From positions 12,385 to 76,384 of the forward strand of contig DCYS01000003.1 of assembly GCA_002331485.1 (NCBI GenBank): a stretch of DNA of 64,000 bases. Reading direction: 5' to 3'. Shown piece by piece: positions 27,425 to 36,172 of this stretch. A program made the position numbers and the translations under genes. The stretch comes from Flavobacteriales bacterium UBA2104 (GTDB taxonomy: Bacteria; Bacteroidota; Bacteroidia; Flavobacteriales_D; Crocinitomicaceae). Numbering within the stretch: position 1 is the first letter of the stretch; the number at the start of each line of letters is the position of its first letter. The notes beneath the pieces are model-generated. The model worked only from the letters and a program-made list of their open reading frames with translations. It was not told where the DNA came from and did not search any database.

Positions 27425-29086
27425 ATGAAGATTTTATTATTCCTTACAAGTATTTTGATATGTTTTATTTCTCTGGGACAAGATTCACGATTCTCTCATA
27501 TTCTCTCACATGATGTTAAACTTACTCCCCGTGTTGTCCAATCAAAAGAGTTTAATAAAGTTTGGTTGAAAACTAATTTCGCTTCACCGGACATTCTAAA
27601 TAAAAGTGAGATAACGAAGATAAAAGGAAAATTAATTACAAAAATTGAACTTGTATTTACAGTATTTAAAGAGATTCCCACTTTTGATCAAAACTCTCTG
27701 AACTATAGACGCTTGAGGGAACTAGCTAAATTAGCTCCAGAACTCTTTCAAAACGACCTTACTGAATGGTCAATGGTTGGGCAGACTGCTTGTACTGTTG
27801 CTGAAGATGGTGATAAATATTTTCATGGCTTTATTATTACCTACCGACCTGAGTCTAAAAAAGCACACACAAAATTTGAAATGGATTACATTGAGGGAGT
27901 GTTTGGACGTTTAGAAAGAGGTTTCGAAAGTTCGAAGCTCGATTTTGACACAAGTGCTCTGCTTTTATCTACTAGAAAATCATTTAAAGATGGAGTTGGT
28001 ACAGTATGGGTTCCCCGCACTGGTTACCCTTCGTCAAGATTTGTTATCGAAAAGTGGCCTCAGTTCAAAAATGGGGTTGATGATTTTGATGCATATCTTA
28101 AGCGTTATATTAATTATCCTGAAAAAGCTATAAAGAATGGCATTGAAGGTTTAGTATATGTGGGTTTTACAGTTTCAAAAAAAGGTAAGGTAACCAATGT
28201 GAGGCCGATACAAGGTATCGGATATGGATGTGTTGAAAATGTAGTACACACTATAAGTGGCATGCCTGATTGGGAACCTGGAGTAATCATGAATAAAACA
28301 ACAACCTATGATCTTCGCGTAATCGTTAGCTTCTCTTTGAATAATAATGTATCAATATCCCTTAAGTCTTGTCGTACCGATTTTAAGTATATGACTGATT
28401 CTTCAGTTACCGAGTTTTTGGTCAAGGATAGGTGTATGAGGAGTCTTGGTCCAGATTCAACAATTTTTTCAGTATTTAAAAGAAATAGGAATTGGGATGA
28501 TATGATGGTTGTGGGTGATTTAACTGGAAGTATGTCACCTTATACCGCTCAGTTATTAGTATGGCATAAATTAAACTATAAAGCAAATAAACATAAGGTG
28601 AAACAATTTACTTTTTTTAATGACGGCGATAGTATGGCAGATCGTAGAAAAGTAATCGGCAGAACAGGGGGGATTTATCACGGAAAAGCGAATAGTTTTG
28701 AAGCAATCAAAGCACTTGCATTAAAAACTATGACTCGTGGTTCAGGAGGTGATTGTCCAGAGAATAATATCGAAGCCACTTTGTCAGCAATAAACAATTG
28801 TTCAGATTTTAAAGATATCATCATGATCGCTGATAATTTTGCAACACCTCGAGATATTAAACTCCTTAAAAAAGTTAATCATCCAATTCACATAATCGTA
28901 TGCGGTGCTGCATTTGGAATAAATGTTGAATACTTGAATATTGCCCGTGAAACAGGTGGAAGTATACACACAATTGAGGACGATATTAATAATCTAATAG
29001 AACTGAATGAAGGAGAGGACTTTGAGATTGGTCGCTTTATCTACCGTATTCAGAATGGGAAATTTGTACGACTATATAAGTCATGA
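27425..29086 (+). CDS. Exported protein with TonB C-terminal-like and von Willebrand A-like domains
   Basis: 553 residues with a signal peptide (ILLFLTSILICFISLG). Residues about 220-310 resemble a TonB C-terminal domain: YINYPEKAIKNGIEGLVYVG, FTVSKKGKVTNVRPIQGIGY and a Pro-Trp-Glu-Pro-Gly segment. Residues about 355-535 resemble a von Willebrand A domain: MVVGDLTGSMSPY (a MIDAS-like DxTxS), GSGGDCPENNIEA and KDIIMIADNF. There is no membrane anchor or proline-rich spacer, so it is unlikely to be a real energy transducer. It may bind a partner on the periplasmic side. The combination is uncommon in my experience. Confidence 0.7.
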   Translation: MKILLFLTSILICFISLGQDSRFSHILSHDVKLTPRVVQSKEFNKVWLKTNFASPDILNKSEITKIKGKLITKIELVFTVFKEIPTFDQNSLNYRRLRELAKLAPELFQNDLTEWSMVGQTACTVAEDGDKYFHGFIITYRPESKKAHTKFEMDYIEGVFGRLERGFESSKLDFDTSALLLSTRKSFKDGVGTVWVPRTGYPSSRFVIEKWPQFKNGVDDFDAYLKRYINYPEKAIKNGIEGLVYVGFTVSKKGKVTNVRPIQGIGYGCVENVVHTISGMPDWEPGVIMNKTTTYDLRVIVSFSLNNNVSISLKSCRTDFKYMTDSSVTEFLVKDRCMRSLGPDSTIFSVFKRNRNWDDMMVVGDLTGSMSPYTAQLLVWHKLNYKANKHKVKQFTFFNDGDSMADRRKVIGRTGGIYHGKANSFEAIKALALKTMTRGSGGDCPENNIEATLSAINNCSDFKDIIMIADNFATPRDIKLLKKVNHPIHIIVCGAAFGINVEYLNIARETGGSIHTIEDDINNLIELNEGEDFEIGRFIYRIQNGKFVRLYKS

Positions 29087-29105
29087 TATTACATAATAGA
29101 TAGAT

Positions 29106-29567
29106 CTATTGACAATCCTCTAAGTGCTTTTCAGAGATCGTCGGTTCTGCATATGAGGCGATCTTCTCACTTTCCAACTCATCCAGTAGCTCTTTTATTG
29201 GCGCATAATCTTGATTGTAGTGTACCTCCATAGCGAAATAATTCTCGCTGTATTTTTCAATTCGACAACCTTTCTCAGTAAAGAGATCAATCAATTCCTG
29301 TATGCCAGTTTCCTCTTCCAATTTTACTAATTGTACTACTGAACTACCTGAATGTTCGGTAGTTTCTTCGTACGTTATCATTCCTTCCTCTTCGTTGAAT
29401 TCAGCGTAAATCAAGTCATCGGGAGCAACCACAGATGCATAAAAAGGCACACCATGAACGCGATAGATTCCAGTGTCATGATCAATAACCTCGCAAGTTA
29501 TCGTCTCAGTGATCTCTTCATCGAATAAATTACTGTGAAATCGGAAAAGAATATCTTCGGTTTTCAT
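29106..29567 (-). CDS. DUF4265-like protein
   Basis: 153 residues, soluble, acidic. The N-terminal part (ILFRFHSNLFDEEITETITC, then GIYRVHGVPFYASVVAPDDL) matches what I know of DUF4265. The C-terminal part looks like a ferredoxin-fold or ACT-like region (ELIDLFTEKGCRIEKYSENY). Function unknown. Convergent with the TonB-C/vWA gene. Confidence 0.65.
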   Translation of the reverse strand: MKTEDILFRFHSNLFDEEITETITCEVIDHDTGIYRVHGVPFYASVVAPDDLIYAEFNEEEGMITYEETTEHSGSSVVQLVKLEEETGIQELIDLFTEKGCRIEKYSENYFAMEVHYNQDYAPIKELLDELESEKIASYAEPTISEKHLEDCQ

Positions 29568-29603
29568 ATTATTGAATTTTGTCTAAAATAATCACGATTC
29601 TGC

Positions 29604-29636
29604 GGTTAAAGAAATACTCAAAACTATTCTTTAACC
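29604..29636. repeat. 10-bp inverted repeat upstream of DUF4265-like gene
   Basis: GGTTAAAGAA (29604-29613) pairs fully with TTCTTTAACC (29627-29636), 13 bases apart. No T-run follows. It lies between divergent genes, so it may be an operator. Confidence 0.55.
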
Positions 29637-29831
29637 TAATTTTAATAAAAACGTATCAGTGTTCAATAGATAATGCTGTTTCCTATGCTATAATCATAAG
29701 ACTATAACAGTCCGAATAAACAGAATAGCATAAAAAAACGATCACTCAGAAGAATATTAAGGCTTTTAGAAAGAATTTACAGTAACTGAATGAATATTTA
29801 TGTATTCTTGGATAAACAAAATTAAAATACC

Positions 29832-29945
29832 ATGAAAAAGTCAATTAATTCATTTAAAGCAAAGGTTATTCAATCAAGATCTGTGATCAAGGGTGGTCAC
29901 ACTATTGATCCGAAGAAAGTAACGCGTTTGTGTTTAGAGGCATAA
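29832..29945 (+). CDS. 37-residue peptide with double-glycine leader (candidate RiPP or bacteriocin precursor)
   Basis: A small ORF with ATG 29832 and TAA 29943-29945. The first 22 residues (MKKSINSFKAKVIQSRSVIK plus GG) look like the short leader of Bacteroidota precursors that are cut after Gly-Gly by C39 peptidases. The remaining core has 15 residues (HTIDPKKVTRLCLEA) with one Cys, one Ser-free stretch and two Thr. A weak -7 box TATTCTTG is at 29803-29810 and a strong terminator follows at 29979-30005, so it appears to be a separate transcript. No modification or transport gene is near. The product is a hypothesis from sequence pattern only. Confidence 0.5.
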   Translation: MKKSINSFKAKVIQSRSVIKGGHTIDPKKVTRLCLEA

Positions 29946-29978
29946 TCAGGACTTCCGCAGAGGAATAGATTGTTAATC

Positions 29979-30005
29979 AAGGTCACTTCAAGGTGACCTT
30001 TTTTT
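29979..30005 (+). terminator. Rho-independent terminator after the small peptide gene
   Basis: AAGGTCAC (29979-29986) pairs with GTGACCTT (29993-30000) and is followed by a run of seven T. It lies 34 bases after the peptide stop codon. Confidence 0.85.
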
Positions 30006-30074
30006 ATGATCTATTTTCCAACCTATGGTATTTTTGAAACGACAGCTATTTAGCACTGTTGGGTATTATTGATA

Positions 30075-30082
30075 TATTTTTG
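30075..30082 (+). promoter_or_regulatory. Probable -7 box for DUF2490 gene
   Basis: TATTTTTG matches TAnnTTTG, 30 bases before ATG 30113. It lies downstream of the TTG at 30059, which rules that longer start out if the box is used. Confidence 0.45.
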
Positions 30083-30112
30083 CTCTTCAGGACTGTACTT
30101 TTAGAATTTATT

Positions 30113-30763
30113 ATGAAATATCTAATACTCATAACTAGTTTGTTTCTTGCATTAACAATAGATGCTCAGGTGAAGCACGATCTGGAATCCTGGACAGGCG
30201 TCAAGACGGATGTTAAGCTGCACAAGCATTTTGAGATCAAAATAGATGCTCAACTTAGAAGGAATGATTTTTTGTCACAAAGAAAATCGGCTTTAGTAGA
30301 AATTGGCTTGGCTTATGATCCTTTTAAATGGTTGACATTTACACCTGCATATCGTTTTACTCATAAAGATAATAGCCGATCATATGGTAGATTGAGTATG
30401 GATATGGAGCTAGAATTCGATCTTGGAAAAGATTGGTCTATAGAAAACCGTTCACGTGCACAATATGAATATAGGTATGCGACTGTGAATAGAGAAACAG
30501 AACTTAGAAATAAAACACAACTCGATTATAACCTCTCTAAATTATTCGATCCTTACACGAGTGTAGAATTCTTTTATGGAAACGGGAATTTTAGTGATTA
30601 CCGTTTAAGAATAGGAGGGAGTTGGCGACTTTCTAAGAAGATCGATCTAAACACCTTTTACAGCATGGAAAGCGAGATGGGAAAGAAAACCAATGATAAA
30701 GATCATATCGTCGGATTATTCTTAAAGATAAACCTTGATGCTCGCAAAAAAAAGCGCAAGTAG
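30113..30763 (+). CDS. DUF2490 outer-membrane beta-barrel-like protein
   Basis: About 216 residues. Signal peptide (YLILITSLFLALTIDAQ), then alternating amphipathic strands as in DUF2490: HDLESWTGVKTDVKLHKHF, GLAYDPFKWLTFTPAYRF, RLRIGGSWRLSKKIDLNTFY, ending in HIVGLFLKINLDA. Probably a small outer-membrane barrel. Function unknown. The start is chosen from the signal peptide and the promoter position. Confidence 0.82.
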   Translation: MKYLILITSLFLALTIDAQVKHDLESWTGVKTDVKLHKHFEIKIDAQLRRNDFLSQRKSALVEIGLAYDPFKWLTFTPAYRFTHKDNSRSYGRLSMDMELEFDLGKDWSIENRSRAQYEYRYATVNRETELRNKTQLDYNLSKLFDPYTSVEFFYGNGNFSDYRLRIGGSWRLSKKIDLNTFYSMESEMGKKTNDKDHIVGLFLKINLDARKKKRK

Positions 30764-30901
30764 CCCTGTTGAAGCTTGATTTTATCGATTAGCACAATGC
30801 TAGTCCTGGAAATACGATTTTACTTCCAATACTGGTTAAGTTCATCTCTATATTGTTTTTTTATTTCATTAACTTTAACGATAGATCTGTAATTCAACAC
30901 T

Positions 30902-33289
30902 ATGGCTAAAGGTTCTGTATTGATCTTGATTTGTTTAATGTCGTTCATGGCTATTGGACAATCTATGATTCCTGCATCTGAAATGGATTCTCTCAAAAAG
31001 ATCTGGGACAGCAAGGAAGAATCAGATACCAGTCGTCTAAATGCGCTTAAACATATTGCATATAAAGGATATCTTAGGATTCAACCTGATAGTACACTCA
31101 TCCTGGCAGAAAAAGGGATCAAGTTTGCTGAATCTAATGGTCAAATGAAATATGTTGCTGATCTGTTTAACCTGAAAGGGTTAGCATACAAGGCTAAATC
31201 GCAATTTGATAAATCCATATCATCGTATGAAAAGAGCCTTTCCATAAGTAAAGAAATAGGAGAGAAGAAGATCGAAGGTAAAGCCTATTCAAATATAGCA
31301 GTTGTATATTCCATCCAACGTAAGTATGAAAAATCCATTTCGTATTCTAAAAAAGCGATCGAAAGTCATAAGTCAACTGATTACAAACGTGGCGTAGTCG
31401 GAGGATACAATGATCTTGGGGCTACATATTTCTCAATGGGGGAATACGACAAAGCAATTGAAAACTTTGATCGTGCTACTGAATTACTCGCTGATGAAGA
31501 AGATCAGGAGATGAGGGCGCTGATCACAGGAAATATCGGGATCATTTATCAGGTGAAAGGTGATCTGGCTCATGCCATAGAGTATATCCGAAGAGCTGTT
31601 GCTATTTATGAGGCTGCTGAGATTAAGGACAAAATGGCTGGAGGTTTATCAAATATTGGAGTCATCTATCGCAAAATGGAACAAAACGAAAAAGCATTGG
31701 AATACTTTCATCAGGCACTTTCAATTTATGAAGAGTACAACAATGAGGTAGGGATGATGGATCTGAATAATAACATTGCCGTTGTTCACTCTGCAAAAGG
31801 AGAGTACGATCAAGCCGAGAAATTCTACGAGAAAAGCAGGGAGATCGCTGAAAAGCTGGATGATCCAAATGGAATATCTAACTCACTACATAATATTGGG
31901 TTACTCCACATGAGAAAAGGAGATTATGATAAATCACTTAAACTATTACTTGAAGCGAAAAAGATGCGCGAAAAGTATGAATTGAATAGAAACCTGATCT
32001 CTTCCTTTACAGCATTGTCTGAAGTCTATTTCAAGCAGAATAATATACAGCAAGCACTAAAATATGGTGAAGAAGGCTATAAAAGGGCAAAAGATAGAGG
32101 AGATATAAAAGAAATTAAGTCTGCAGCAAATATTCTGTATCAAGTGCATCAAAAGCTGAATAATTCAGACCGTTCATTGGAAATGTACATGGAGTACATC
32201 AAGCTCCGTGACTCCATTAAGAGCGAAGAAAATCAAAAAGAGATCATTCATCAGGAATATAAATATGAATATGAAAAGCAATCGGCTTTGGATTCAGTTG
32301 AGAATGCTAAAAAGCAGCGAATAGCTCAATCTATTATTGAAAAAGAGAAAGCTGAAAATGCACGAAAACAGACGATACAGTATGCATTGATCGGTGGTCT
32401 GGCATTGGTTCTCGTATTTGCAGGACTTGTTTTAAATCGATTTAGAATTACCTCGAAACAAAAGAAGCTGATCGAAAAACAAAAGCAGCAAGTTGACAGT
32501 GCCTACAGTCAGCTGGAAGAGAAGAACTCAGAAATACTGGATTCAATAAATTATGCAAAGCGGATTCAATCGGCTATTCTTCCTCCACCAAAATTGGTAA
32601 AAACATATCTAACAGATTCTTTTGTGCTCTACAAGCCAAAAGATATTGTCGCGGGTGATTTCTACTGGATGGAACCAAGAGAAGATGGAGTGATGTTCGC
32701 AGCTGCAGACTGCACGGGGCACGGAGTTCCCGGAGCTATGGTGAGTGTAGTGTGTAACAATGGATTAAATCGTTCGGTGAGAGAGCACGGTATAAAAGAA
32801 CCAGCGAAGATCCTGGATAAGACCAGAGAGATCGTTATACAAGAGTTTGAAAAGAGTGAGGAGGAGGTGAAAGACGGAATGGATATCGCCTTGTGTTCGT
32901 TAAAAGAGGTAGATGAAGGAAAGTCAACGTTGGAGTTCGCAGGTGCGCACAATCCACTTTGGATCATAAGAAAAGGGGCTTCAACGATAGAAGAGATCAA
33001 AGGTGATAAACAACCGATCGGTAAGTTTGGACTACAAAAGCCTTTTACTAATCATCGCGTAGAGTTGAATGCAGGGGACACGATCTACCTGTTCTCAGAT
33101 GGATTTGCAGATCAGTTTGGTGGTGAGAACGGAAAGAAATTCAAGTCGAGGAACTTTAAGAACTTATTATTATCGATCGTATCATCTCCAATGAATGAGC
33201 AAAAGGAAATGATCGATAAAGCATTTGAGGAGTGGAGGGGAGACAACGAACAACTGGATGATGTCTGTGTGATCGGACTACGTGTATAA
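30902..33289 (+). CDS. TPR-repeat SpoIIE-type serine phosphatase
   Basis: 795 residues. Signal-like N-terminus, about nine TPR repeats (residues 40-430, e.g. YSNIAVVYSIQRKYEKSISY), a membrane helix (IGGLALVLVFAGLVLNRF, about 495), a coiled coil, then a SpoIIE/PP2C domain (about 585-795) with PKDIVAGDFYWME, DCTGHGVPGAMVS, DGMDIALC and LFSDGFADQFGG. The metal-binding Asp residues are present. TPRs would be periplasmic and the phosphatase cytosolic. Its likely substrates are STAS proteins such as that at 57842-58177 (inference). Its phosphatase domain is very close to the one at 1-810. It abuts the convergent DnaJ gene with no gap. Confidence 0.93.
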   Translation: MAKGSVLILICLMSFMAIGQSMIPASEMDSLKKIWDSKEESDTSRLNALKHIAYKGYLRIQPDSTLILAEKGIKFAESNGQMKYVADLFNLKGLAYKAKSQFDKSISSYEKSLSISKEIGEKKIEGKAYSNIAVVYSIQRKYEKSISYSKKAIESHKSTDYKRGVVGGYNDLGATYFSMGEYDKAIENFDRATELLADEEDQEMRALITGNIGIIYQVKGDLAHAIEYIRRAVAIYEAAEIKDKMAGGLSNIGVIYRKMEQNEKALEYFHQALSIYEEYNNEVGMMDLNNNIAVVHSAKGEYDQAEKFYEKSREIAEKLDDPNGISNSLHNIGLLHMRKGDYDKSLKLLLEAKKMREKYELNRNLISSFTALSEVYFKQNNIQQALKYGEEGYKRAKDRGDIKEIKSAANILYQVHQKLNNSDRSLEMYMEYIKLRDSIKSEENQKEIIHQEYKYEYEKQSALDSVENAKKQRIAQSIIEKEKAENARKQTIQYALIGGLALVLVFAGLVLNRFRITSKQKKLIEKQKQQVDSAYSQLEEKNSEILDSINYAKRIQSAILPPPKLVKTYLTDSFVLYKPKDIVAGDFYWMEPREDGVMFAAADCTGHGVPGAMVSVVCNNGLNRSVREHGIKEPAKILDKTREIVIQEFEKSEEEVKDGMDIALCSLKEVDEGKSTLEFAGAHNPLWIIRKGASTIEEIKGDKQPIGKFGLQKPFTNHRVELNAGDTIYLFSDGFADQFGGENGKKFKSRNFKNLLLSIVSSPMNEQKEMIDKAFEEWRGDNEQLDDVCVIGLRV

Positions 33290-34042
33290 CTAATTCCACT
33301 GCAGTTCTAATATCTCATACGCTTTCTGAATCTCTATGAATCGTTTCTCTGCTATTTCCTGCTGTGCTTCAGATTCATTAGCGAAAACATCCGGGTGATG
33401 CAACTTAACAAGTCGACGGTAAGCCTTCTTAACTTCATCCTGTGATGCTCCTTCGGCAACTCCAAGGACTTTGCTGGCTAATTGTTTAGCGGATACTTTG
33501 CTGCGTGTATTTTCGTGAGAACGATTTCTTTCTTTTTTCTGCGTATAGATCGCGATGATCGTGTCAAAATCTTTGGTTGAAAGTTTCAGTAAAGTGTTGA
33601 CCTGCTTCAAAAGATCGATCTCCCTCTTATTCATTGAACCATCTACGGTTGCAAGTCCAGCAAGAAAATACATAACCTGTAAGCGCTGTTTTTTCTGTGG
33701 TAGTTTACGTCGCAATCGATTCGAGATCGTTTTTGTTCGTAATGGATTTTTGAGTGATTCGGTGAAAGATCGTCCAAAATCATAGTGGGAGTCTGGAAAA
33801 TGTTTTGAAAAGTAACTGTTCAAATAGAGTATCTTCTCTCGGTATGAAGCCCTGTCTTTGCGAACCATTAGCGCACCAATGCTTATATAGGCCTCTAATA
33901 GCGGATCATGGGAGTAGCCTTCGTCAGATCGTCGCTCCTGCTCAAAAAGGTTATGATTCCAAGCTCTATCGTTGGATACGTTTATTACAGCTCGAATCAC
34001 GTAAATGGAGCATACAACTAAGAAGGTGAACAAAAAAGACAT
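33290..34042 (-). CDS. DnaJ-domain protein with N-terminal membrane helix
   Basis: 250 residues. An N-terminal hydrophobic segment (LFTFLVVCSIYVIRAVI), a middle helical region (about 110-175) resembling a TerB-like tellurite-resistance domain, then a C-terminal J domain (about 185-250): AEGASQDEVKKAYRRLVKLH with the essential HPD in LHHPDVFAN. This order resembles DjlA, a membrane DnaJ that stimulates DnaK. The DnaK partner is not in the window. Confidence 0.85.
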   Translation of the reverse strand: MSFLFTFLVVCSIYVIRAVINVSNDRAWNHNLFEQERRSDEGYSHDPLLEAYISIGALMVRKDRASYREKILYLNSYFSKHFPDSHYDFGRSFTESLKNPLRTKTISNRLRRKLPQKKQRLQVMYFLAGLATVDGSMNKREIDLLKQVNTLLKLSTKDFDTIIAIYTQKKERNRSHENTRSKVSAKQLASKVLGVAEGASQDEVKKAYRRLVKLHHPDVFANESEAQQEIAEKRFIEIQKAYEILELQWN

Positions 34043-34233
34043 CTGTAATTTGAATAAGTGTTTAAGTATTTATTTGATGTGCTCAGTTGATTATTTTCAA
34101 ACGATACATCCAAACTTTAGCTAAAATAGAGAAATTTGGCTTAATCTGATTCAGGCTCTTTGAATATGATGGAATTTATAACTGTAAAAGGTTAATAGTA
34201 TTCTACAAATTGATTTTTCATTATTTTAGCTCC

Positions 34234-35037
34234 ATGAGTATTACCACCTTTTATATCTTACTGGGCGTAGCACTTGGGTTAGTCATTGGTTATCACAAGA
34301 TGAAAGTAGCCCAGGAGAAACGGAGAAGAAATCCGGGCAGATCAAGATCGAATAAGAATAAGCCATCCCGACCATTTCCTGAGTTATGGCGTAAAATCCT
34401 TATGGATAAAGTTGATTTCTACGGTCGACTCACTTCGCAGGAAAAGGAAGAGTTCGAACGAAAAGTACATGTCTTTCTCTTAAATGTGAGGATAAGAGGT
34501 ATACAAACAGATGTATCGCATGAAGACAAGATCCTGATCGCAGCAGGAGCTGTAATACCGGTCTTTCGTTTTTCAAGTTGGAACTATGCTGGCTTAAAAG
34601 AGGTTCAACTATACCCTGATAAATTCCAGATCCCGGAGTCAGATCAAATGGCGCACGGACTTGTTGGTTGGGGAGCGATGGAAGGTATAGTGATGTTGTC
34701 AAAGAAAGCTGTTCATCATGGTTTTCACGATAATACAGACAATAAGAATGTAGTGATCCATGAATTCATTCATATTCTGGATAAGCAAGATGGTAAGATC
34801 GATGGTGTTATGGGTAATGCAATGAACGACGTGGATCTCATGCCCTGGTTACACATAATCAATATCAAAATGAATGAGATCGACTTTGGTACTTCAACGA
34901 TCCGAGATTATGGAGCGGCAAATCGAGCAGAGTTCCTGGCTGTTGTCAGTGAATTCTTCTTTGAGAACCCAGAACGATTAAAATCAGAACATCCCGGTTT
35001 GTACAATGCCCTGGATAGCTTTTATGGGGAGAAGTGA
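34234..35037 (+). CDS. MtfA-like zinc peptidase
   Basis: About 267 residues from ATG 34234 (the longer frame uses a TTG at 34210). An N-terminal hydrophobic segment (TTFYILLGVALGLVIGYH) is followed by the MtfA/DUF980 domain: FERKVHVFLLNVRIRG, KILIAAGAVIPVFRF, and NVVIHEFIHILDKQDGKIDG, which holds HExxH. AEFLAVVSEFFFENP supplies the downstream Glu expected of this gluzincin. E. coli MtfA is a peptidase that also sequesters the Mlc repressor; whether Mlc-like regulation exists here is unknown. Confidence 0.9.
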   Translation: MSITTFYILLGVALGLVIGYHKMKVAQEKRRRNPGRSRSNKNKPSRPFPELWRKILMDKVDFYGRLTSQEKEEFERKVHVFLLNVRIRGIQTDVSHEDKILIAAGAVIPVFRFSSWNYAGLKEVQLYPDKFQIPESDQMAHGLVGWGAMEGIVMLSKKAVHHGFHDNTDNKNVVIHEFIHILDKQDGKIDGVMGNAMNDVDLMPWLHIINIKMNEIDFGTSTIRDYGAANRAEFLAVVSEFFFENPERLKSEHPGLYNALDSFYGEK

Positions 35038-35074
35038 TCGCAAAACGACATTAACGAAATAAAAAACGAAAAAT

Positions 35075-36166
35075 ATGAATACTCAAAAGCTTAATTATAC
35101 ATTGAATAAATTGAGAAATAATACCTTTTATCTTTTGACTGTCCTACTAACTGTTTCATGTTCAGCACCTGATAAACCTGAAGAACCACAATTAACGAAA
35201 GCTGAAATACAGGAACAAGAAAAAGAAGAAACAGATTCGTTAATGATCGTATATGATTCGATCATGGAGCTGAGAATAGAAATTCCTCAATTAGTTGATA
35301 GTACAATTGTTTCACCAGATTGTCTAAGACAGTTTAATTTTCTTGCTAGAGAAACGAATGGAGGAGTAAAGGTGGTGGCTAATTCGCGATTTGTTGCTAA
35401 GGAAATTGCATCTATCGTAGATAATAATGTAATCGACAATACTGACCTGATGATAATCGTTGATAAAACGAGTAGCATGGAAGATGACCTAGACAATATA
35501 AAGAAAGGTTTGAATCAAATATTAAATTCACTTAGAGAGAAAGAAAATATCAGGTTATCAGTTTCTACTTATGGTGATAAGAATTTTGATGGTGACTTAT
35601 GGTATGATTTTCAAAGCTTTGAATCTGATTTTGACAGAACCATGGAATTTATAGAAAGTATTCAAATGACACATGGAGGGGATTTTCCAGAATCTGTTTA
35701 TGACGGTATTCATGAAGCTTTTCAAGAAGAGTTTTGGAAATCTGATAGTAAGAGGTTAGTTATTCTTTTAGGAGATGCACCAAGTTTAGATTCGACTTAT
35801 TCTGAATATTCTGAGAACGATATTGTTGAAATTGCAACTCAAGAAAAAATCAACATGAATTTCTATCCAATTGTTCTAAGTCCCTATGATGGACAATTTG
35901 GTGATATAAAAAAAATGCAGAACCTATCTTTTATAGAGACAGTTTATCCAAACCCAACGAAGGGTCCGTTAACAATAAAACTAAATCAGTTTGGCGACTT
36001 TACGCTTGAAATATTTAATCCGAATGGTAAGTTGATCAATTCCGAAACGATCTCAACAGGAACTTACAAAACTGACTTATATGATCAACCTAGTGGTTTA
36101 TATACCGTTCGAGTTTCGGATGAAAATAAAAATTACGACACTCGAAAAATCATATTGAATAAATAA
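35075..36166 (+). CDS. von Willebrand A lipoprotein-like protein with T9SS sorting domain
   Basis: 363 residues. N-terminus LLTVLLTVSCSAPDKP looks like a lipoprotein signal. A vWA domain (about 120-285) has DLMIIVDKTSSMEDD, a MIDAS-like motif with Asp, Ser and Ser, plus HGGDFPESVYDGI and RLVILLGDAPS. The last 75 residues (YPNPTKGPLTIKL to DTRKIILNK) are a T9SS type A sorting domain. A lipid-anchored protein would not normally need T9SS, so one of the two signals may be unused. No gene partner is evident. Confidence 0.8.
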   Translation: MNTQKLNYTLNKLRNNTFYLLTVLLTVSCSAPDKPEEPQLTKAEIQEQEKEETDSLMIVYDSIMELRIEIPQLVDSTIVSPDCLRQFNFLARETNGGVKVVANSRFVAKEIASIVDNNVIDNTDLMIIVDKTSSMEDDLDNIKKGLNQILNSLREKENIRLSVSTYGDKNFDGDLWYDFQSFESDFDRTMEFIESIQMTHGGDFPESVYDGIHEAFQEEFWKSDSKRLVILLGDAPSLDSTYSEYSENDIVEIATQEKINMNFYPIVLSPYDGQFGDIKKMQNLSFIETVYPNPTKGPLTIKLNQFGDFTLEIFNPNGKLINSETISTGTYKTDLYDQPSGLYTVRVSDENKNYDTRKIILNK

Positions 36167-36172
36167 AAGATT

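Noticed and set aside
27425..29086. True TonB energy transducer
   Set aside because: There is a cleavable signal and no membrane anchor, proline spacer or ExbB/ExbD genes nearby.
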